This document shows positions 59,980-64,000 of a stretch of 64,000 nucleotides of DNA, piece by piece (the first letter of the stretch is position 1; each line of letters begins with the position of its first letter). The stretch is from Gnetum montanum (taxonomy: Eukaryota; Streptophyta; Gnetopsida; Gnetales; Gnetaceae): NCBI GenBank assembly GCA_015680685.1, contig MNCI01016508.1, positions 10,176-74,175 of the forward strand, given 5' to 3'. The notes beneath the pieces are model-generated. The model searched no databases. It was not told the DNA's origin and saw only the letters and a list, made by a program, of their open reading frames with translations. A program made the translations under genes and the position numbers.

Positions 59980-61230
59980 CCTAGGGGTGGTATGTCAACA
60001 TTAAAGCCTACCTACAACATGGCGAGCCCCCATGTTGATTGACATCTACCCAGAGGGATGCAATCCGCAAGCTTGCTTGGCAATATGTACTCATGGGAGA
60101 CAACGCCTTTTGCAAAATTTCCTTCAATGGGATATTGCTAGCATGCGTAAATAAGGAGCAATCATAGAAGGTCATTAATGAGGTACACAAGGGACTATGT
60201 GGTGGACACATAGCACCTAGGGCCATGGCAGTGAAAATCATATGCCTAGGGTACTACTGGCCTCACATGGAGAGTGATTGCCTAGCAAAAGTCAAGACTT
60301 GTGAGACATGTCAACAATACACAAATCTCACACACGTTTCACCTATAGAATTGCACCCAACGTAGATCATCTGGTCATTCCAATGATGGGGACTAGACAT
60401 CATAGGATTCATCATGCCTAAGTCTTCCACAGGGCATAGCTTCATCATCACCACCACTAAGTACTTTACAAAGTTGGTGAAAGCTATTCCCCTTATGAAG
60501 ACTACATCTCAATAGGTTTGCCACTTTATATTGGACAACATAGTGACAAGGTTTGGGCTTCCCATGACAATTGTGACCAATAATGGGCCACAATTTAGTA
60601 GTATGGAAACCAAAACCTTTTGTAGCAACCTTGGCATTAGGCAATTGTTCTCCTCGCCATACTACCCACAGGCAAATGGATAGGCTGAAGCTACGAACAA
60701 AGTCATCATCAACTTGCTCAATAAAATGCTTAACAATAGCAAGAGACGATGGCATGAGGAAATCCTATATGTGTTGTGGGCTTGCAGGATGACGTGCAAG
60801 ATAGAAATAGGTAAAAATCCTTATAGTCTTGTTTACGGATCTAAAGTAGTGTTTCCTCTTGAGTTGTAGGTACCATCACTTCGAATGATCTTGTCAAATG
60901 TTGTGAGCGAAGCATAGAATAATGAGTCAAGGATCATCGACCTCGATACCATAGAGGAGGAGAGTGAGCAAATGCTTGATTCCATAGAGCAATATCAAAA
61001 CAAGCAATGGTAGAAGCATCATGCAAACCCATATCAATGGTCGGTAGAAAAGGGGGACTTCATTGTCAACATTTTCTATGAACATGTGAACAAGTTCTCA
61101 ACAAACTGGGAAGGTCCATTCATGGTCAAAAAAGCCTATGGGAATGGGGCCTTTAGGCTAGCAGACATGGATGGAAACAAGTTCATAAATCCTATGAATC
61201 ATTCATATCTTAAGCCATACTACATATGAT
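59980..61230 (+). pseudogene. T2 integrase
   Basis: The zinc region has HKGLCGGHIAPR and CETCQQY. The core has WGLDIIGFI (first D), IVTNNGPQF (second D changed to N) and PYYPQANG followed by AEATNKVI (E retained). The C-terminal segment includes FSTNWEGPFMVKKAYGNGAF and ends NHSYLKPYY at about 61226. About a dozen stops, mostly TAG, interrupt it. Integrase would insert the cDNA; the lost aspartate alone would inactivate it. Confidence 0.88.
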
Positions 61231-61254
61231 GCATGAGAAAGGTAAGCAAAATGT

Positions 61255-61800
61255 CCACTATGATGTAAAATTGGCAAAGCACGTTTGCTACGATGTAAAA
61301 CTGGCAAAGCTCATCCGCTATGACGTAAAATTAGCAAAGGCAATCTACTATGACTATAAACTGGCATAGATAGTCCACCATTACTATAAACTAGCATAGA
61401 CTATCTTCCATGACAATAAACTGGCAAAGCTTGTCTACTATGACATTAAACTAGCACAGCAGCCTGCTAGGACCTTAAACTAGCAGATCCATCGTCCGCT
61501 ATGATGATAAACTAGCACACAATCCTTCTGCCATGACAAAAAATAATTGGCAAAGCATGTCTGCTACAATGTTAAACTGGCATAGATAGTCTTCTAGGAC
61601 CTTAAACTAGCACATCCATCATCCGCTACGATGATAAACTAGCACAACAGTCTACTAGGACCTTAAACTAGCATAGCCACCATCCACTACAATGATAAAC
61701 TAGCATAGCGATTTGCTAGGACCTTAAGCTAGCGCACCATGATCTATTGAGACCTTAAAACAGCAAATCAGATGGTCTACTAGGACCTTAAACTAGGTTT
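61255..61800 (+). repeat. tandem array III (about 18 units of roughly 30 bp)
   Basis: Units alternate forms such as GATGATAAACTAGCACA, GACCTTAAACTAGCA and GATGTAAAACTGGCAAAG joined by CCGCTA or CTGCTAG. The core is the same as in array II. It starts about 25 bases after the integrase stop. Confidence 0.88.
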
Positions 61801-61949
61801 GTGGGACATCGTCAACATGCATCCATGACTCTACAAACAAGCGATCATGCATAGTGCCGACATGGGGTGGAACATTGTAGTTCTAGAATGTAGTTCACAA
61901 TGTCAAGAAAATGTCATCTAGAATATATGCAACACCACTACCCCTAGCA

Positions 61950-62960
61950 TCTTGTTGACCTTCTGGAGCTATCGCTACCATGGCCCTTTGCCTGGCAGTA
62001 GCTCCTGTGGTTGGCGTGTGCTGCTAGAGTCCCAGCACTATTGTGGCCTAGCCACAATGTTGCTATCCTCCAGCCCCTGCCAGCGCCAGAGCCTAAAAGA
62101 CATTTAGCTATTGGTTAGCCAATCTCATAGCTAAACTACATGATATTTACCTTGGGCGGGGACTCCTGAGCATCTGCATCATCATAGTAACTCCTAGCCT
62201 CCTCGGTGCCTGCCTCTCCACATTGATGCTACTAGAACCACTCCTAGCCTTTTTGGTTTGGACGTCGAATGCCTCAGCAAAAACACCCAAAGCTCCAATA
62301 GCATCTAAATCAAGCAAGACCTTTGCCTTCGTTTTACTTGATGGTTGTTTCTTCTGGTTTGCTCTTTGTTGTGTTTGCAGGATACGTGCTACAGTGGCAT
62401 CAGCCAGGGGTGCATTTCTCTAGGATCGTAGGATACTACATCTTTCTAAGGGGGTCATCCTAACTAGCTTGTCTACTTAGGAGTGCACATCTTATCCTCC
62501 CCCTTAACCTCCTTTACCTTGTTCCTTACACCTACATATAAAGCCCTTCCATATGCTCAACCGAAAAGTCCATGATGTGTGTAATGTAGCTTGCTGCTTG
62601 GGAAGCATTTGTAGGCAGGTCAAAGCCCCACATGGATGTAACACAACTCTTCCTAGGGAGGAAACACCTATCTTGCAACAACAAGATTGTTTGCAAATGA
62701 AATTGGCAAGACAGTGAAAGAAAAGTGTAAAAGAGTAAAAGCTCACAAAAAAAAAAGAATGCCAAAAACAAATGTCACCTTAGCTATTTCACAATGACTA
62801 TCTCTAAGCATTCCAACGAGAGGTCAGAAGCCTATAAAAGAAAGATTCCCATGCATATCGACTTCCTCACAAGCACTTTGATGAGGGACCACATTGCTAC
62901 TTCTTTCCCTTCCTGAAACTGTCTTCGCAGCTCCACACTTTCCTCCTTTTCTGCATGATT
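61950..62960 (-). pseudogene. second antisense, apparently spliced region between pol and 3' LTR
   Basis: Minus-strand open stretches with coding character lie at 62530-62660 (SMWGFDLPTNASQAASYITH), 62150-62400 (ILQTQQRANQKKQPSSKTKA, then an acidic SYYDDADAQESPPK in another phase) and 62780-62950. A candidate intron is 62093-62150 (donor GTAAAT, acceptor TTTTAG, 58 bp). Another ends in CAAGATAG near 62661. Phases are not as consistent as in the larger antisense gene. In Retand-like elements an antisense ORF is known at this position; this may be its relic. Confidence 0.42.
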
Positions 62961-63087
62961 ATCCTAGCACTCTCAAGCATAACTAAGTAACACCTGGATG
63001 ACTACTACAGAGCGATGTTAGCATCTTCTATTTCATGGTGTTTCATATTATTTGTCAGTGTCTCTCGGGTCTATCCTCCAGACATCG

Positions 63088-63102
63088 ACAAAGAAGGGCC
63101 AA
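63088..63102 (+). other. T2 polypurine-like tract
   Basis: ACAAAGAAGGGCCAA immediately before TGAAACACC. It is purine-rich except for two C pairs, and supports TGAAACACC as the LTR start. Confidence 0.55.
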
Positions 63103-64000
63103 TGAAACACCATAAAATTTTGAGGCACTCTTACTTCACTAGGGTCATGGAACTGAGGCAAATATTTCCACAAGTGTAGCCTCATGATAGTTTGGTAGAA
63201 AATTTAGGCACTAAGGGCAGACTATTTAGACTAAGGGTAGACTATTTAGTTTGGCAAGTTTTCTATCTCCAGAGCTGATAGGCCCAATGGACTCTCCAGC
63301 CTGCCCACTTGGACAATTCACCCGACTGACAGTTTACTTAGGAACCATGCTAGGAGTTGCTGATGGTGATCAGGATGAACAAAAAAATTCAGAAAGTTTT
63401 CTAGTAGGGAATTCTGCTAGGCTACACTATGTTGTGTAGCGTAGTAGGCCTTTGAAAAATCAAACAAGTGTTTGAATACAAGCATTAGCAAGATGTTCAC
63501 ACAAGGCAGATCCAGAATTTAGCCAACACAGAGTGTTATGCTATGTTACGCTACATAGCGGAGCATAACATAGCAAGGTTGAAACACCTAAAGACTTGAC
63601 TACCAAGCCACTTTGGTAAAAGGATTGCATCTAAGGCATTTTGGCTTCCAAAATTACCATATCCTAGTTAGCATTTGAACCACAGGCAAAGTTTTCCTGT
63701 GAAGTCGCGCTATTTTAATAGAAATGCAAGTTACATCGGCTACTACGCTATGTTATGCTATGTAGAATAGCATAGCATAGCAAAGAATGTAGATCAATAA
63801 AATGCTTTAAAAGTTAACCCCACATGCATCAAGGATTTCAACAAAAGCTAGTGACTTCAATGCAAGTTTCTTTTTCAAACTGGTGGCTACGTTGTGCTAT
63901 GCTACATAGCATAGCACAACATAGCAAGCAACTATGCTATGCCAACATGCTATGGTACATAGCATAGCATAGCATAGAAAGTAGATATTCTACATCACTG
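63103..64000 (+). repeat. T2 3' LTR, cut by window end
   Basis: Begins TGAAACACCATAAAATTTTG and follows the 5' LTR to the window end, including all five palindrome clusters (63408-63980). It has a short tandem duplication of GACTATTTAGACTAAGGGTA type near 63221-63250 not seen in the 5' LTR. Confidence 0.9.
63408..63980. repeat. palindromic clusters in T2 3' LTR
   Basis: Clusters lie at about 63410, 63535, 63742, 63888 and 63932, for example GCTACATAGCATAGCAC at 63901. They match the 5' LTR clusters in number and offset, though individual bases differ. Confidence 0.85.

Larger units (their letters stand above)
46010..64000 (+). mobile_element. element T2: giant Tat/Ogre-like gypsy element (at least 18 kb)
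   Basis: A 5' LTR (46010-47605), gag, protease, a 6.4-kb non-pol interval, RT, RNase H, a second RNase H, integrase, 3' region, a polypurine-like tract and the start of the 3' LTR (63103) appear in order. The second RNase H-like domain between RNase H and integrase is diagnostic of the Tat lineage (Tat, Ogre, Retand). The two LTRs are roughly 92% identical over the first 130 bases by eye. Pol contains scattered stops. The antisense genes and tandem arrays are described separately. Confidence 0.9.

Noticed and set aside
51760-61800. Arrays with regular repeats as CRISPR-like
   Set aside because: Units are diverged tandem repeats in a plant retroelement, spacers are not unique inserts between exact repeats, and no cas-like genes exist.

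Overview
The window reads as a stretch of a large plant genome, most likely a gymnosperm. It is almost entirely nested LTR retrotransposons of very different ages, with no intact single-copy gene. The plant call is inferred from the retroelement lineages, the NBS-LRR-type leucine-rich repeats, the tRNA-iMet primer site and the very low gene density; the gymnosperm part is a guess.

Left end (1-8461): a minus-strand Ty1/copia element (1-3650) whose 3' end lies before base 1. It has a 299-bp LTR with TGTTA...TAACA ends and an initiator-Met primer site. Right beside it is a broken LRR disease-resistance-type pseudogene (3662-4682). AT-rich sequence follows, with two small tandem duplications and one tRNA-like SINE candidate.

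Element B (8462-15896) is the best preserved element: two LTRs, a perfect 5-bp target duplication (CTATT), a primer site and a polypurine tract. Inside is one single reading frame (gag, protease, integrase C-terminus) from which RT, RNase H and the integrase core are missing. Three nonsense codons are the only damage seen in that frame.

Family A Ty3/gypsy elements (15922-40985): A1 (to 25817), A2 (25818 to about 33000) and the 5' part of A3 (37960-40985). Their LTRs have TGATGA...TCATCA ends and a decayed TTGGCxCCATTxCC primer site. They are old, CpG-poor and full of stops. Between A2 and A3 lie unrecognised sequence, a decayed RTE-like LINE tail and several SINE-like tRNA-derived pieces.

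Tat/Ogre-like elements T1 (from 40986) and T2 (from 46010): T1 is nested in A3's gag and T2 in T1's gag. T2 is nearly complete (LTR, gag, protease, RT, RNase H, a second RNase H, integrase, start of the 3' LTR) and spans at least 18 kb. Its most unusual part is the 6.4-kb gap between protease and RT. On the minus strand this gap carries a decayed gene of at least seven exons with GT...AG introns that keep phase across four junctions and an acidic C-terminus. Tandem arrays with a shared GACCTTAAACTAG core flank this antisense gene on both sides, and a third array follows integrase. A second antisense, apparently spliced region lies between pol and the 3' LTR. The LTRs and several antisense introns carry the same GCTATGCTA/TAGCATAGC palindromes.

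All coding calls are from reading translations by eye. No database search was possible.
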